From NCBI GenBank assembly GCA_016789955.1, contig JAEUPB010000062.1:1-57308 (forward strand): a DNA stretch of 57,308 bases, written 5' to 3'. Under the pieces are notes generated by a model. It did no database searches. It worked only from the letters and a program-made list of their open reading frames with translations, and was not told the origin of the DNA. The translations under genes were made by a program, and so were the position numbers. Origin of the DNA: Rubrivivax sp. (GTDB lineage: Bacteria > Pseudomonadota > Gammaproteobacteria > Burkholderiales > Burkholderiaceae_C). Positions 56,620-57,308 of this stretch are shown here, in pieces (positions within the stretch are counted from its first letter, which is position 1; each line of letters begins with the position of its first letter).

Positions 56620-57308
56620 TCAGCGCTCCCGCGTGGCCGGCGCCTGCAGCGGTGCCGCGGACGCGTGCAGCGCCGGCTCGGCCGGGCCCGCCCCGCGGCC
56701 CAGCTGCATCATCGTCAGGGGTCCGAGGCGGCCGTCCGGCGGCAGCCCCTGCGCCACCTGGTAGGCCCAGATGCGCTCGCGCAGCGGCAAGGTCGCATCG
56801 CCGAGCCCGGCGCCCGCCAGCCGCTCGTTGACCCAGGCCCGCGTGCTCGCCGGCATGGCGGGTGCCGAGGCGGCCGCCGTCGCGGCCAGCTCGCGCCAGC
56901 CGGGGGGCGTGCGCCACAACGTGGCGAAGTCGCCCTTCCACACCGTGGCCAAACCGGCCAGGCTCAGCCGCCAGTGCCGCCCCTGCGTCTGCAAGGTGGC
57001 GCCACGCTCGTCCAGCGCCACGAGCAGGGCCACCACGGGCGGCATCTCGCGTGCCGCCTCGCGCTGGCGCAGCAACACGAGGCCGGGACGGTCGAGCTGC
57101 CGCACGGCCGCCAGCCCGCCGCGCGTGCGGAAACAGGCCAGCCCCGCGGCCGACGCGGCACGGCCGCACACATCGCCATCGCCCAGCGGTGTCTTCCAGG
57201 CCATGGCCAGGGCACGCCAGGCCAAAGCCTCGTCGGCCCATGCGGCCGCCAGGAGCATGGCCGGGTCGTCGAAGCGCCCCTCGGCCGCGGAGGCCGAGCC
57301 CGCCGGGG
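56620..57308 (-). CDS. gspA: General secretion pathway protein GspA, C-terminal part (cut by window edge)
   Basis: The open frame runs in from the right edge with no stop, giving about 228 residues of the C-terminal part of GspA/ExeA. The visible region is periplasmic: a C39-peptidase-like segment (WRALAMAWKTPLGDGDVC, FRTRGGLAAVRQLDRPGLVLL, VALLVALDERGATLQ) and a putative peptidoglycan-binding domain (LPLRERIWAYQVAQGLPPDGRLGPLTMMQL). The AAA+ ATPase domain would lie outside the window. GspA hydrolyses ATP and binds peptidoglycan to localise the secretin. It is immediately upstream of gspB. Confidence 0.88.
   Translation of the reverse strand, partial: PAGSASAAEGRFDDPAMLLAAAWADEALAWRALAMAWKTPLGDGDVCGRAASAAGLACFRTRGGLAAVRQLDRPGLVLLRQREAAREMPPVVALLVALDERGATLQTQGRHWRLSLAGLATVWKGDFATLWRTPPGWRELAATAAASAPAMPASTRAWVNERLAGAGLGDATLPLRERIWAYQVAQGLPPDGRLGPLTMMQLGRGAGPAEPALHASAAPLQAPATRER

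Overview
This is a dense, high-GC chromosomal segment of a Gram-negative betaproteobacterium of the order Burkholderiales, most like the Rubrivivax/Leptothrix/Methylibium group. The evidence is the porin type, the core gene order cyaY / lptM-lysA / mrcA / pilMNOPQ / aroK-aroB / dgt / gltB-gltD, the mlaFEDACB order, and the ubiquinone gene coq7. The order-level call is firm. The genus-level guess is inference. No rRNA, tRNA, CRISPR array, prophage or intact insertion sequence was seen. No stretch over 300 bases lacks a gene.

Layout, left to right. (1) 1-3407: part of a type II secretion locus. The pseudopilin genes gspG-H-I-J-K run leftward off the edge and a gspC-like gene diverges from them. 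(2) 3430-5899: a cNMP-binding/CBS/DUF294 nucleotidyltransferase overlapping a DEDDh exonuclease. (3) 5907-9898: a CobT-like protein with altered catalytic positions, biosynthetic threonine deaminase ilvA behind an attenuator-like terminator, an OsmC-family protein and coq7. (4) 10124-15908: a major porin with terminator, a DUF3047 exported protein, and a dppBCDF-type peptide ABC transporter without a binding protein. (5) 15940-20184: lysA and lptM, divergent cyaY, and PBP1A (mrcA). (6) 20423-38059: a long rightward block with pilMNOPQ, a large Ig-repeat lipoprotein, aroK, aroB, dgt, a degenerate REP-associated transposase-like gene, and gltB-gltD. (7) 38166-41868: a complete four-gene tetronate (threonate/erythronate) catabolic operon. 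(8) 41885-47751: a TPR-GGDEF diguanylate cyclase divergent from the mlaFEDACB phospholipid-trafficking operon. (9) 47715-51315, leftward: a beta-helix exported protein, then zwf-hexR preceded by a recognisable HexR operator. (10) 51354-55647: a ferric-iron-type ABC importer (binding protein, fused double permease, ATPase). (11) 55747-57308: gspB and the C-terminal part of gspA, running off the right edge.

How the genes fit together. Both ends carry type II secretion parts: pseudopilus and GspC at the left, the GspA/GspB secretin-assembly pair at the right. The middle carries the type IV pilus alignment complex and secretin next to a PBP1A synthase. Many adjacent genes overlap by 4 bases (ATGA, GTGA, TTGA), which indicates translational coupling in gsp, dpp, pil, otn, mla and iron-ABC operons.

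The items most worth following up are the ilvA attenuator, the CobT-like protein lacking both catalytic glutamates, the Ig-repeat lipoprotein inside the pil-aro operon, the domesticated-looking RAYT with its REP-like palindrome, the DUF294/exonuclease pair, and the palindromic insertion in the pilQ signal region.
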